This document shows, piece by piece, positions 1-9,122 of a stretch of DNA of 64,000 nt. The notes under the pieces are model-generated. The model was given only the letters and a program-made list of their open reading frames with translations, was not told the origin of the DNA and made no database searches. Position 1 is the stretch's first letter. Each line of letters begins with the position of its first letter. Made by a program: the position numbers and the translations under genes. The stretch comes from Desulfoferrobacter suflitae (GTDB lineage Bacteria; Desulfobacterota; Syntrophobacteria; Syntrophobacterales; Syntrophobacteraceae), in assembly GCF_022603395.1 (NCBI RefSeq), contig NZ_JAIBKA010000014.1:1-64000 (forward strand), read 5' to 3'.

Positions 1-527
1 CTTCAGAGGTAACATGGCTGGCGCAGTTCATAATTACCCATTCATCACCGGCACAACTGCGGAATGTAAGTTTGGGGGTATCGGTGCCGAACAGCCATTG
101 AATACCTATGCACTCGTTGTATGTGCCTTCGGCACTGCAAGTTCGTGCCACGGCTCATGTCATGCGATGGTGTAGTTAGGCGGCCCATCGCGTTGTATTC
201 TTGGGGGAATGCTATTTCCGATTGACTCCGTGCCCCAAATTTCCATATAATAAGTGACAATTTCTTCCTGCACCTCTTCCACTGATGCTGCCTATCTCGG
301 TTTTACTGAGTTCAAGCTATTGGCCGTATATCCTTACTCAATTGCGAAAACGCCATACGAGTAAATTTGTTTTTGAATAAAAGGGTAGCATCTCCAAAGG
401 TTTGTCGATGTCCTTTATCGGCCTTTTGTGTTTTGCATGCCCAACAAAAAAATGAACTGCTGTCATGGGGGGCGGCCCTACTGACAAAAAAGCCAGAAAA
501 TGGGAACGAATTTTGAGGAGGTCGAAG
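1..527. other. Left-edge region without a recognised gene
   Basis: I see no convincing gene here. A 71-codon minus-strand reading frame at 45-260 has no ribosome-binding site and no family resemblance. Positions 300-460 are AT-rich and probably hold the promoter of the peptidase gene that starts at 528, but I cannot place -35 and -10 boxes with confidence. Confidence 0.4.
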
Positions 528-2855
528 ATGAAGGACTTTTGCAGACGACTTATTTACCTCATCTCGCTTTTTCTAACGTTCATACCGATGCTGTCTGAAG
601 GGAAGATGAGTTTTCAGGTCTATAATTTTGAGGCTCCGACTTCTGAAGCTCGAATGCATGAGGATGCATCTCATAAGATCTCCATCGAGGGCTATTTTTC
701 ATACGCCGTACCGGGCTATCCCGATCTTCCGAGCAAGCTCTATTGGATAGCAGTACCTCCGGATGTGGACGAACAAACCAAAGAGGTTGAATATATCGTC
801 AAAAGAAAAACCCCTCTTGGGCAATACAACATTAACAAGATGCCTCCTTTGTTGCCTCGAATGGACAACAAGATCTCGCATGGCGAGGCTGCGGAGGTCT
901 TCGAACAGGACAAGTTCTTTCCGGAGAACCCAGTTGAGAATTTAGGGTTTTCCCGAATGCGCAAATGGAGACTAGTCAGAATAAGGTACACCCCTTTTCA
1001 ATACAATCCAGTGACTAGACATGTGAACGCCATTCCTGAGGTAGGGGTGACAGTGAAATATCTGAGGAAAGGAATGGAAACGGTGTCACAGGCCGAACTT
1101 ACCGATAATGTCATGGACAGCAGAGCCAAAGAAATGATCATGAATTTTTCTGAAAGTCTGGATTGGTACAAAGCCGCTGAGGAAACCGCCACGGCATCGT
1201 CAATTTATAATTATATCATCATCACCACCAGCACCATAAAGTACACCTACAGTTGGTACCTGAGTGGAGATCTGGTAGGACATTTAAAAAATAAGGGGTA
1301 CAAACCTCTTGTTGTCACTGAGTTCGAGTTTGGAGGTCTGGTTGGTCAATATCCTAACGGAACCGCTGAAAAGATCAGGAAGTGGTTGCAGGATCACTAC
1401 CTGAGCTATGGTATTGAATATGTTCTATTGATAGGCAACCCCGATCCCGATGACCCGGAAATAGCGGATGATACTGTTGGAAACATCCCCATGAAAACGT
1501 GTCTGGGCCGCGGAAGTGACTATTTTTATGCGGACTTGACAGGGAACTGGGACCTTGACGGCGATGGGGTCTTTGCCGAATACGAGGATGATAGCGGTCC
1601 CGGGGGAGTTGATTTCGTCAACGAGGTCTATGTTGGGAGAATTCCGTTCTACTCCAGTTCGGATGACCTGGTCTCCGTTCTGACGAAAATCGTGAATTAC
1701 GGTAATGAGACGAACATATTCTGGCGAAGAAACGCACTCCTACCTATGCCTTTTCAGGACCCGACGACGGATAAGGCCTATTTTGGTGAGGCCATGGTCT
1801 CCGGATATCTAGCAGGCGCGGGTTTTTTGCACTGGAAAATGTACCAACAGGGAACTGCCTATGCTGAAGCCAATTCCATATTTGCAAGTGACGAAGAGTT
1901 AAGAGGTGGGAAAACCAAAGACAGATGGAGTGCGAATAAATATGGCGCCGTCTGGTGGGCGGGCCATGGAAACCCGACCGAGACTTGGATTGGGTGGGGA
2001 GACCACTGGGATGGAACGGTTATGACCAGCTCCGATGTCGCTTCCTTGAACGACAGTTACCCTTCCTTTGTCTTTCAGTCTTCCTGCCGGAACGGTGAAC
2101 CGGAAATTTCCAACAATTTGGGGAAATCTCTACTCTATCATGGAGCCATTGCAACACTCAGTACCAACAGAACCAGCTGGTACGCAGGTGGCAACTGGGG
2201 TACATGGCTTAAATACTACTGCGATGATTCAAGCATTGGGTATTACTACGGTGAGGAGTTGATAAAATCAAATAAAACGGCAGGAAAGGCCCTTTTCGAT
2301 GTGAAAAGCGACATGGGAGTCAACCAGAACGGCGATTGGAAATGGGACAGTTGGAAAAATCTATTCGGTTATAATCTTTATGGCGACCCCTCCGTATCTA
2401 TTCTTGAAAACGGCATAGGACCAGCCGTCGACAATAATTTTTTGCAGTGGTTCACCATCGGAGATGTAACCGCTGTTTGGTTTATCCAGTTCGCTACATA
2501 CTATTACGATGGTGATGCCGCCCAGAGTGGGGACATCACCCATGGCGAGTCAGTCTCGATATTCTCCAAGGTCACTGGCCCTGCAACATTGACATTTTAC
2601 TGGAAGGTCTCCTCGGAAGAAAATTATGACTTTCTTGAGTTCAAAATAGACGGGTTTACCAGGGACAAAATAAGCGGGGAAACGGGCTGGGAGAAAGAAA
2701 CATACACCATCCCAGCGGGACTTCACGGTATAAGCTGGACCTATGAAAAGGATTGGTCGGTTTCTTCCGGCTCCGATTGCGGCTGGCTCGATAAGGTGGT
2801 TGTACAGGAATCCTCCGTCAATCCCGGTGTGTTTCTGTTGCTCCTTGGCGATTGA
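528..2855 (+). CDS. Secreted C25 (gingipain-type) cysteine peptidase
   Basis: The ATG at 528 is chosen over one 63 bases upstream because GAGGAGG sits just before it and it opens a signal peptide (KDFCRRLIYLISLFLTFIPML). The centre resembles the C25 peptidase fold: an N-terminal subdomain with IEYVLLIGNPD, an acidic loop DLDGDGVFAEYEDD like a calcium site, then WWAGHGN with His480 and FQSSCRNG with Cys520 as the expected catalytic pair. After about residue 640 comes a beta-rich domain like those following gingipains. The protein would be exported and act on proteins outside the cell or in the periplasm. It ends in a proline followed by PGVFLLLLGD, a tail matched in the next gene's product (PPTFLLLDK). 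Peptidase assignment is from motifs; substrate is unknown. Confidence 0.85.
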   Translation: MKDFCRRLIYLISLFLTFIPMLSEGKMSFQVYNFEAPTSEARMHEDASHKISIEGYFSYAVPGYPDLPSKLYWIAVPPDVDEQTKEVEYIVKRKTPLGQYNINKMPPLLPRMDNKISHGEAAEVFEQDKFFPENPVENLGFSRMRKWRLVRIRYTPFQYNPVTRHVNAIPEVGVTVKYLRKGMETVSQAELTDNVMDSRAKEMIMNFSESLDWYKAAEETATASSIYNYIIITTSTIKYTYSWYLSGDLVGHLKNKGYKPLVVTEFEFGGLVGQYPNGTAEKIRKWLQDHYLSYGIEYVLLIGNPDPDDPEIADDTVGNIPMKTCLGRGSDYFYADLTGNWDLDGDGVFAEYEDDSGPGGVDFVNEVYVGRIPFYSSSDDLVSVLTKIVNYGNETNIFWRRNALLPMPFQDPTTDKAYFGEAMVSGYLAGAGFLHWKMYQQGTAYAEANSIFASDEELRGGKTKDRWSANKYGAVWWAGHGNPTETWIGWGDHWDGTVMTSSDVASLNDSYPSFVFQSSCRNGEPEISNNLGKSLLYHGAIATLSTNRTSWYAGGNWGTWLKYYCDDSSIGYYYGEELIKSNKTAGKALFDVKSDMGVNQNGDWKWDSWKNLFGYNLYGDPSVSILENGIGPAVDNNFLQWFTIGDVTAVWFIQFATYYYDGDAAQSGDITHGESVSIFSKVTGPATLTFYWKVSSEENYDFLEFKIDGFTRDKISGETGWEKETYTIPAGLHGISWTYEKDWSVSSGSDCGWLDKVVVQESSVNPGVFLLLLGD

Positions 2856-3036
2856 AAGCATTTCACAACATAAAATGCAGGCGGCACATGCGCATCGCTG
2901 CTTGATATGAGCCGAAGAACCAGGTGAGCACCTTAGCCAAGAAGCTCCCTGTTGGCGAACGCAAAAACAGAGGCATCAGCAAGGACGTAATAATTATACC
3001 TGTCCGTTTTCAGAGAGATCAAGAAAGGAGGGCACC

Positions 3037-5145
3037 ATGACAAAGAGGAGTAGAAGGCCTATTTCATGTCTGTTTGTAATGGTCGCTGCGGCTTTTTTTG
3101 TTGCTCCGGCATTCGCTACTCCCTGGACCCCTGCAGAATGGAAAGAACACGGCAAACTCCACAACTGGGTGCGGGACACCAACCACAACTTCGTGGACGA
3201 CCTCATCGAGACGCAATCCGGCCAAATGAAGGTGATCGTCGATTTAAATCAATGTATCGGCGATCCGAGCACAAGTCAGATCATTCAGTTCCTTCGCACA
3301 TACGGAGACATCACCCATGTGGGCAAATACCTCAGCTTTGTGATAGTGGCTGGGATTGATCGGGGGGAAGCCGTAACAATTGCGGCTCGCCCCGAGGTGG
3401 CCATGGTGGAGCTGGCCGGCGCCGACAAGTGGCTGGCAGACAATTATCGGGCGACCAAGGTTCAAAACAGTGCCTTTTACGGCACCAGTACTCTTGAAGG
3501 GATGTTTGGGTGGCCTGCGACACTCAACGGCAGTGGGGTGGGTATCGCCTTCCTTGATACCGGCGTTGACAATTCTTTTGCGACCGCTCATGGATACAAC
3601 GGCCTCACCAACACCGAAGAAAACCCGGCGCCGGATCCCGTCGTTGACCACGCAACCTGGATGGCGTCATGGGTTTTTGGCCCAGGTTCTTTGGCCCCTT
3701 CCGCCAGCCTGATCGACATTAAAGTGGGCGACCAGAATGGCGTCGATGAAACGGCGCTTCTCAGGGCACTCGAAAAAATCTACGAAAAGAAAACCGACTG
3801 GAACATCAACGTGATCACACTGATGTTTTCCGGCAGTGCTCAATTGGATGGCAGAGAAGCTCGACAGCAAATGTTGGATCTTCTGTCCGGGGTCGGCGTG
3901 TTGGTGGTGGCCGGCTGCGGCGAAAACAGCGCCGATGTCGCCGTGACCGGTCCAGGCGCTGCAACGCGGGCAATCGGCGTCAGCACCGCAGACATTCATA
4001 ATACAGTCAACAGGGCGGATGACACCGCTACTTTTGTCAAAGGTCCCCGGGCAAATGACGGAGACATTGATCAGTTGGACGATCTTAAACCGGAAGTGAT
4101 CATGCCCAGCGGCGAGAGCGGTACGGCAATTTCCAACTCCATTGCGACCGCCATGACCGCCGGACTAGTCGGCCTTGTGCTGGACTATAACCCGCAGATG
4201 GCAGACTTTGCCAATAAAGCTTCCGGCAGCGTCAAAGATCTTTTGATCCGTAGCGCCGAAAATAAAGGCAGTGCCGACACGACCGTGGCTTATCCCAAGG
4301 CCGCACCTACTTGGGATCAATACTGGGGGTTTGGCGAGATCGATGCATTTGCAGCTTTCACAAACATCTCTCCTTCTGCTCAGCAGGGACGTACCGATCT
4401 CACATTCAGAGGTTTTGACGACACGGCCCATCCGAGCAGTCCATGGTATTATTCACATGCCGTGGAAACGCAAAGCGAACGTAACGGAGATAACATCACC
4501 ACCGGAGTTCCCAACAAGATTTTCGCGCGCATTCTAAACGATGGACCACAGGATGCCGAGAGGGTGAGAATCAGCTTTGGCTTTTATCCTTTTACAGCGG
4601 GCATACCTAAATTCTATGACATCGGCAGCCAGATAATAAACATCGTAAAAAACACCGTGCAGGAAGTCTCAATGGACTGGGTTCCTCCAGATCTTCCCGA
4701 TGAGGAGACGCATGGCTGCATCCTGGTGACAATTGACTACGGTTACGATATCCGTTTCTCAGGTGGCTCGAATTTTGCCCAAAAAAACATCCGAGTTCAC
4801 GACACAGCTTCTCCTGCGGTTTTCACTTTCCGGGTAGAGAACACATTTCCTACAAAAGCTGAAATTAGGCTTGAGGTTCGCAATGCAAATCAGGACTGGA
4901 GCCTGACGCTGAGCGAGAACAAATTCTTCATGGAGGACTATGAATGCGCTCGAGCCATTCAGGCAACGGCAACACCTCTTGTTCCTATGGAGCCGGGCAG
5001 AGAGGCCCTGTTTTTTGTCACTGCTTACACCAGGCCATGGGCCACTGAAGTGTGGCATGAAACCGGAGGCGTGGCTCTAAAGGCACGGGTCGGCAAGAAA
5101 CCTGCCAATCAGGTGCCCCCAACGTTTCTGCTGCTTGACAAGTAG
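3037..5145 (+). CDS. Secreted S8 (subtilisin-like) serine peptidase
   Basis: AAGGAGGGCACC precedes the ATG. Residues 1-27 form a signal peptide cleaved after AFA. A loop DTNHNFVDDLIE (about residues 46-57) looks like a calcium site, followed by a propeptide-like segment. The catalytic triad can be placed as Asp174 (FLDTGVD), His205 (VDHATWMAS) and Ser368 (SNSIATAMTAG, in the place of the usual GTSMATPHVAG). The oxyanion-hole Asn normally in an AAGN motif is not visible; VVAGCGENS stands there. The last 250 residues are beta-rich accessory domains ending in PPTFLLLDK. The gene follows the C25 peptidase on the same strand 181 bases away. Subtilase fold is well supported; full activity is less sure because the motifs are degenerate. 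Confidence 0.82.
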   Translation: MTKRSRRPISCLFVMVAAAFFVAPAFATPWTPAEWKEHGKLHNWVRDTNHNFVDDLIETQSGQMKVIVDLNQCIGDPSTSQIIQFLRTYGDITHVGKYLSFVIVAGIDRGEAVTIAARPEVAMVELAGADKWLADNYRATKVQNSAFYGTSTLEGMFGWPATLNGSGVGIAFLDTGVDNSFATAHGYNGLTNTEENPAPDPVVDHATWMASWVFGPGSLAPSASLIDIKVGDQNGVDETALLRALEKIYEKKTDWNINVITLMFSGSAQLDGREARQQMLDLLSGVGVLVVAGCGENSADVAVTGPGAATRAIGVSTADIHNTVNRADDTATFVKGPRANDGDIDQLDDLKPEVIMPSGESGTAISNSIATAMTAGLVGLVLDYNPQMADFANKASGSVKDLLIRSAENKGSADTTVAYPKAAPTWDQYWGFGEIDAFAAFTNISPSAQQGRTDLTFRGFDDTAHPSSPWYYSHAVETQSERNGDNITTGVPNKIFARILNDGPQDAERVRISFGFYPFTAGIPKFYDIGSQIINIVKNTVQEVSMDWVPPDLPDEETHGCILVTIDYGYDIRFSGGSNFAQKNIRVHDTASPAVFTFRVENTFPTKAEIRLEVRNANQDWSLTLSENKFFMEDYECARAIQATATPLVPMEPGREALFFVTAYTRPWATEVWHETGGVALKARVGKKPANQVPPTFLLLDK

Positions 5146-5282
5146 GTGAGGTGATAAGAAATAGCTTTTTGATACCATAAGAAGCGGAACTCCTGACTGC
5201 CCACCACCCTGCTCCCTTGAATTGAGAATGCAGATACCTATAGTGAGGTACAGGGGCGCATTGATGAATTCAGTCCTCGAGG

Positions 5283-6473
5283 GTGAATATGGAAACAGTA
5301 GATGGATGGAAGCTCTTGGTGCTCGGCGCGATGCTCATGGGTGGTTTTCTGGCGCATCTGAGCGGCCCGCTGATTCATGTGCCACGAGTGACTCTGTTGC
5401 TGCTCCTGGGTGTGATATTTGGTCCCGGCGGCTTTGCTCTGGTGCCTTCCCAAGTGACTGACTGGTTTCCATTCGTCGCACATCTCGCACTCGCGATCAT
5501 CGGTTTTCTCTTGGGCGAGGAGTTCCGGTGGCAGGATATCAAGGAAAAGGGTCAGCAGGTGTTGGGGATCTCTTTGGGTGAGACGATAGCGGCGGCGCTG
5601 TTGGTCTTTGCGGCCGTCTATCTTCTGCGCGGAGACCCGGCGTTGGCTCTCATCTTTGCGGGAATCGCCCCGGCCTCAGCACCGGCCGCCATTTTCGAAA
5701 CCGTTCGTGAGGTCCGGGCCAAAGGCAAACTCACCGATACCTTGCTGGGCGTGGTAGCCGTCGACGATGCCTGGGGGGTCATCGCGTTCAGCTTACTGCT
5801 GGTGGCCGCCACGGCCGTCGGGGGAGCGGGTGCTGCTACCGGCCAGCTGTTCACCGGATTGTGGGAAGTGTTCGGAGCATTGCTGCTTGGCGTTGCGATG
5901 GGATTGCCCATGGCATGGATCAGCGGTCGGATTCGCGGGGGGGAGCTCACCCTGATCGAGGCTTCGGGGTTGGTTATCCTTCAAACCGGCATCGCTGTCA
6001 TGATCGGCGTCTCCTACCTGCTTGCAGCAATAGTGCTCGGCGTCGTGGTCGTCAACCTGTCGAAGAGAAAACAGTGTTTCAAGGAAATCGAACACCTCCG
6101 CGAGCCCCTGCTGGCGATCTTTTTCATCCTTGCGGGGCTGAAATTTGATATTAGACAACTCCCCAAAATTGGACTGATCGGCGGAGTCTACGTACTGGCC
6201 CGTGCTGCAGGACTTGTGTTCGGCGGATGGGTCGCGGGCGTGTTGTGCGGAGCCGAGCAGTCTGTCAGGCGTCGGATCGGCTGGTGCCTCATGCCTCAGG
6301 CGGGCGTGGCACTGGGCTTCGCGCTGCTGGTTCAGCAACGCCTTCCAGAATACGGCGATCTTGTTCTCACCATCGTGATCGCCAGTACCGCGCTGTTTGA
6401 AATCACAGGTCCTCTGTTCGCCAGGCTTCAGCTCCATCGGGCAGGCGAGAGCTCGGTTGGCAGGGAGAGCTAA
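5283..6473 (+). CDS. CPA-family cation/proton antiporter
   Basis: This 396-residue protein is almost wholly hydrophobic, with about twelve membrane segments. Motifs fit monovalent cation:proton antiporters of the CPA superfamily: GFLLGEEF in the third or fourth segment, SAPAAIFETVRE, then a paired aspartate AVDDAWGVIAFS at the expected ion-binding position, and LMPQAGVALGFALL near the C-terminus. It has no TrkA-N domain, unlike KefB/KefC. It would exchange Na+ or K+ for protons at the cytoplasmic membrane. The GTG at 5283 and an ATG two codons later are both possible starts; neither has a strong ribosome-binding site. It seems to be a single-gene unit. Confidence 0.85.
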   Translation: MNMETVDGWKLLVLGAMLMGGFLAHLSGPLIHVPRVTLLLLLGVIFGPGGFALVPSQVTDWFPFVAHLALAIIGFLLGEEFRWQDIKEKGQQVLGISLGETIAAALLVFAAVYLLRGDPALALIFAGIAPASAPAAIFETVREVRAKGKLTDTLLGVVAVDDAWGVIAFSLLLVAATAVGGAGAATGQLFTGLWEVFGALLLGVAMGLPMAWISGRIRGGELTLIEASGLVILQTGIAVMIGVSYLLAAIVLGVVVVNLSKRKQCFKEIEHLREPLLAIFFILAGLKFDIRQLPKIGLIGGVYVLARAAGLVFGGWVAGVLCGAEQSVRRRIGWCLMPQAGVALGFALLVQQRLPEYGDLVLTIVIASTALFEITGPLFARLQLHRAGESSVGRES

Positions 6474-6593
6474 AACGAGTAACCGCAGTCGACTCATCGC
6501 CGTTCTGCAAGTTTTCTCCCACAAACAACCCGTAATCGATTTCGTACTGTTTTCCGACAGGATCCTTAACAGTTTAAAATTCATCCCTTCACC

Positions 6594-8324
6594 TCAGTTG
6601 TCCCGACGGAATAGTTTTCTCAGTTCCGTCCAACTCTTAGTGTTCAAAACATCTTCTGCTTCCAGCCATCCGCGGCGCGCCTGATAGACACCAAAACGCA
6701 TATCCTGCAAATCGTCGACGCCGTGGGCGTCGGTTGAAATCGCAATCTTGACTCCCATCTCTTTCGCCATTTTGCAGTAGATGTCATTGAGATCCAGCCG
6801 ATCCGGCTGGGCATTGAGCTCCATAAAGCAGCCGCGCTCCCTTGCCGCATCCATCAGCCGTTCCATGTCCACTGCGCAGGGTCTGCGTTCATTGATCAAT
6901 CTGCCGGTCGGATGAGCCAGGATGTTGAAATACCGATTGTCCATGGCCCTGATGATCCGCTCTGTCTGTTTTCCGCGCGGGAGGTTGTGTTTATCGTGCA
7001 CCGCACACACGGTCAAATCCAGCTCCTTTAGGATACTGTCGGGCAAGTCCAGGGAGCCATCCTCTAAGATATCCACCTCGATGGCTTTAAGGAGCAAAAA
7101 ATCCTCAAAGTCTTCGTTGAGAGCATCTATCTTCTCGATCTGCTCAGCCAATCGTTTGGCATCCAACCCTTTGGCGACAGTCAAATGCTTTGAATGATTA
7201 GAAACGGCCAGGTATTTGTAACCCACCTTCTGCGCTGCTTCCGCCATCTCCTCCAGACTGTAACGCCCGTCCGTTTCCTTGGTGTGCGAGTGCAGATCTC
7301 CCAGTATCTGATCGAGTGTGATCAACTGAGGCAGTCGGCCCATTTTGGCCGCCTCGATTTCCCCTCTGTCTTCGCGCATCTCCGGTTCTATGTAGGGGAG
7401 ATCGACTTTTTCATAGACTTCTTCTTCGGTCTTGCCGGCAATCCGCTTGTCTCGATTGTCGAATACACCGTATTCGTTGATTTTAAGATTTTTCTTCTGA
7501 CCCATTTTGCGAACTGCGATGTTGTGAGCTTTGGAGCCTGTAAAATAGTGCAGCGCTGCACCGTAGCTCACCGCCGCAACGGCGCGTAAATCCACCTGCA
7601 GACCGGACCTCAGGATGACGGTGGAACGCGTTTTGCCTTGCGATACGACCTGTTCGACATCGTCGTATTCCACGAAACGGGTCATCACTTTTTCTTGGGA
7701 GCCCTGCCGGCAGGTAACCAGGATATCCAGATCCCCAACGGTCTCTTTCCTGCGCCGATAGCTGCCCGCCACCATAATCTTTTTTGTCGCGTTAGACGCA
7801 TCAAGATACTCCGTCAGGGATTTCGCCACTTCTTCCACGACAGCCAGCTTCGTTCTCTGTTCACTCGTTCTTTGTTCAAGCCCCTGCAGAATTTGTTTCT
7901 CCGTCTTTTCACCGAATCCATGAAGATCCCGAATTTTTCGCTTTTCGGCGGCCCCGCGGAGTTCGACCAAGTTGGTGACATGCAGTTCTTTGAAAAGCGT
8001 CTGTGCTCTTTTGGGGCCCAACCCGGGTATCCTGAGAAGTTCGTCCAGTTCCGGCGCCGACTGCTTCATCAACTCCTGCAATAAAGGCAGAGTCCCGGTT
8101 TCGACGATCGTCTCTATTTTGCCGGCCAGGTCTTCACCGATGCCCGGCAGATCCGTCAGGGATTTATTCTGTTCCAGCATATCCCGCACGCTTCGAGAAA
8201 GACTGGATATTTGCCTTGCAGCGTTTCGATAGGCCCGCACCCGGAACGGATTGGCCCCCTGGATCTCCAGAAGATCCGCCACCTTGGCAAAGATCTTGGC
8301 GATATCAGCGTTGTGCACCGGCAT
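6594..8324 (-). CDS. polX: DNA polymerase/3'-5' exonuclease PolX
   Basis: The 576-residue product has the bacterial PolX layout. Residues 1-150 carry helix-hairpin-helix elements (LPGIGEDLAGKIE and IPGLGPKRAQTLFKEL). The nucleotidyltransferase core follows with GSYRRRKETVGDLDIL, whose Asp198 and Asp200 bind metal. From about residue 341 there is a PHP domain starting GDLHSHTKETDGR, with further metal ligands in VSNHSKHL, ILAHPTGRL and ISTDAHGVDDL. The PHP part gives 3'-5' exonuclease activity and the polymerase part fills short gaps in base-excision repair. A GGGGG run lies before the ATG. Length and motifs are those of the full family, and I see no damage. Confidence 0.95.
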   Translation of the reverse strand: MPVHNADIAKIFAKVADLLEIQGANPFRVRAYRNAARQISSLSRSVRDMLEQNKSLTDLPGIGEDLAGKIETIVETGTLPLLQELMKQSAPELDELLRIPGLGPKRAQTLFKELHVTNLVELRGAAEKRKIRDLHGFGEKTEKQILQGLEQRTSEQRTKLAVVEEVAKSLTEYLDASNATKKIMVAGSYRRRKETVGDLDILVTCRQGSQEKVMTRFVEYDDVEQVVSQGKTRSTVILRSGLQVDLRAVAAVSYGAALHYFTGSKAHNIAVRKMGQKKNLKINEYGVFDNRDKRIAGKTEEEVYEKVDLPYIEPEMREDRGEIEAAKMGRLPQLITLDQILGDLHSHTKETDGRYSLEEMAEAAQKVGYKYLAVSNHSKHLTVAKGLDAKRLAEQIEKIDALNEDFEDFLLLKAIEVDILEDGSLDLPDSILKELDLTVCAVHDKHNLPRGKQTERIIRAMDNRYFNILAHPTGRLINERRPCAVDMERLMDAARERGCFMELNAQPDRLDLNDIYCKMAKEMGVKIAISTDAHGVDDLQDMRFGVYQARRGWLEAEDVLNTKSWTELRKLFRRDN

Positions 8325-8436
8325 GATTTTCCCCCGGTTTCTGGTGCTGCGACCTTACAGCGCCGCGCAAGCCAAACTCCGCTACTGAAAACCAATTCAA
8401 GAACGTCCTTTTCGCCCCCACAGACTCGGTAGCACC

Positions 8437-8468
8437 GTAGGTTGGGTTGAGCGCAGCGAAACCCAACA
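8437..8468 (+). repeat. REP sequence, copy 1 (left of RAYT)
   Basis: A 32-base element begins GTAGGTTGGGTTGAG and ends GAAACCCAACA. It is imperfectly palindromic (TTGGGTT pairs with AACCCAA around a GC-rich loop). An exact reverse-complement copy lies at 9091-9122, so the two copies bracket the transposase gene in inverted orientation, as in REP/RAYT units. Confidence 0.9.
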
Positions 8469-8514
8469 CCCCCACCGCCACAGCAGCGCCCGGAACGAAT
8501 GCGAATGCTCACAC

Positions 8515-9057
8515 CTATTCTCGCCCCACCGCGGCATCAAATTCCATGGGCTCATGCGCGCCCCAATCGAGATCATACACCCCGCGCCGCACGTATCTGT
8601 GAAAACTGGAATATTTCCAATCCCTGGGCGCCTTCGCCAACCCATGCTTGACCGGGTTGTAATGGATGTATTCCACGTGGCGCAAAAAATCCTGTTCGTC
8701 CCGCATGAGATGCTCCCAAAATCGGCGCTGCCAGACGGCCTGCTCCTTTTTCTGCAACCTCGACGGTGTTGTTGGCGGTCTGCATTGGTTCCCGCAGCGG
8801 CGGCTGAAATAACTCTTGATCAAGCGCCACCGCTTGGAAAAATCCATGTCATTCTCGGGCAACGTCCAGATACAGTGCAGGTGATCCGGCAGCACCACCG
8901 CGGCATCCATGCGGAACGGATGACGGCCCATGACCTCTTTGAGCGCCCGCCTCAGCAATTCAATGTTCTCAGGATGGGAGAATAGATTTGCCCGCCCGTG
9001 AGTCACGAGGGTAAAAAAATACGTCCCTCCCTCTATTTTGGCTCTGCGGTATTGCAT
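8515..9057 (-). CDS. REP-associated tyrosine transposase (RAYT)
   Basis: The 180-residue protein is a complete Y1 single-strand transposase of the RAYT group. It starts MQYRRAKIEGGTYFFT, has the metal-binding HxH in VLPDHLHCIWTLP, and has the conserved VEYIHYNPVKHGL segment whose tyrosine is the expected DNA nucleophile. RAYTs cut and rejoin REP hairpins as single strands and are normally single-copy and chromosomal. Perfect inverted REP copies lie 47 bases beyond its stop and 34 bases upstream of its start, which strongly supports the assignment. The reading frame is intact, so it may be active. Confidence 0.93.
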   Translation of the reverse strand: MQYRRAKIEGGTYFFTLVTHGRANLFSHPENIELLRRALKEVMGRHPFRMDAAVVLPDHLHCIWTLPENDMDFSKRWRLIKSYFSRRCGNQCRPPTTPSRLQKKEQAVWQRRFWEHLMRDEQDFLRHVEYIHYNPVKHGLAKAPRDWKYSSFHRYVRRGVYDLDWGAHEPMEFDAAVGRE

Positions 9058-9090
9058 CCGTTTGCTGATTTCGTAACAGTCTTGTTTTTT

Positions 9091-9122
9091 TGTTGGGTTT
9101 CGCTGCGCTCAACCCAACCTAC
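9091..9122 (-). repeat. REP sequence, copy 2 (right of RAYT)
   Basis: This is the exact reverse complement, over all 32 bases, of the REP copy at 8437-8468. On the plus strand it begins TGTTGGGTTTCGCTGCG. It lies between the RAYT promoter region and the 3' end of the fused small gene at 9109-9435, whose last codons it overlaps. Confidence 0.9.

Noticed and set aside
45-260. A 71-codon minus-strand frame at the left edge
   Set aside because: No ribosome-binding site, no family pattern, and the composition does not look like that of other genes here.
5793-6584. A long minus-strand frame opposite the antiporter gene
   Set aside because: It is antisense to a clear membrane-transport gene and its composition (many Gln, Arg, His) is typical of a shadow.
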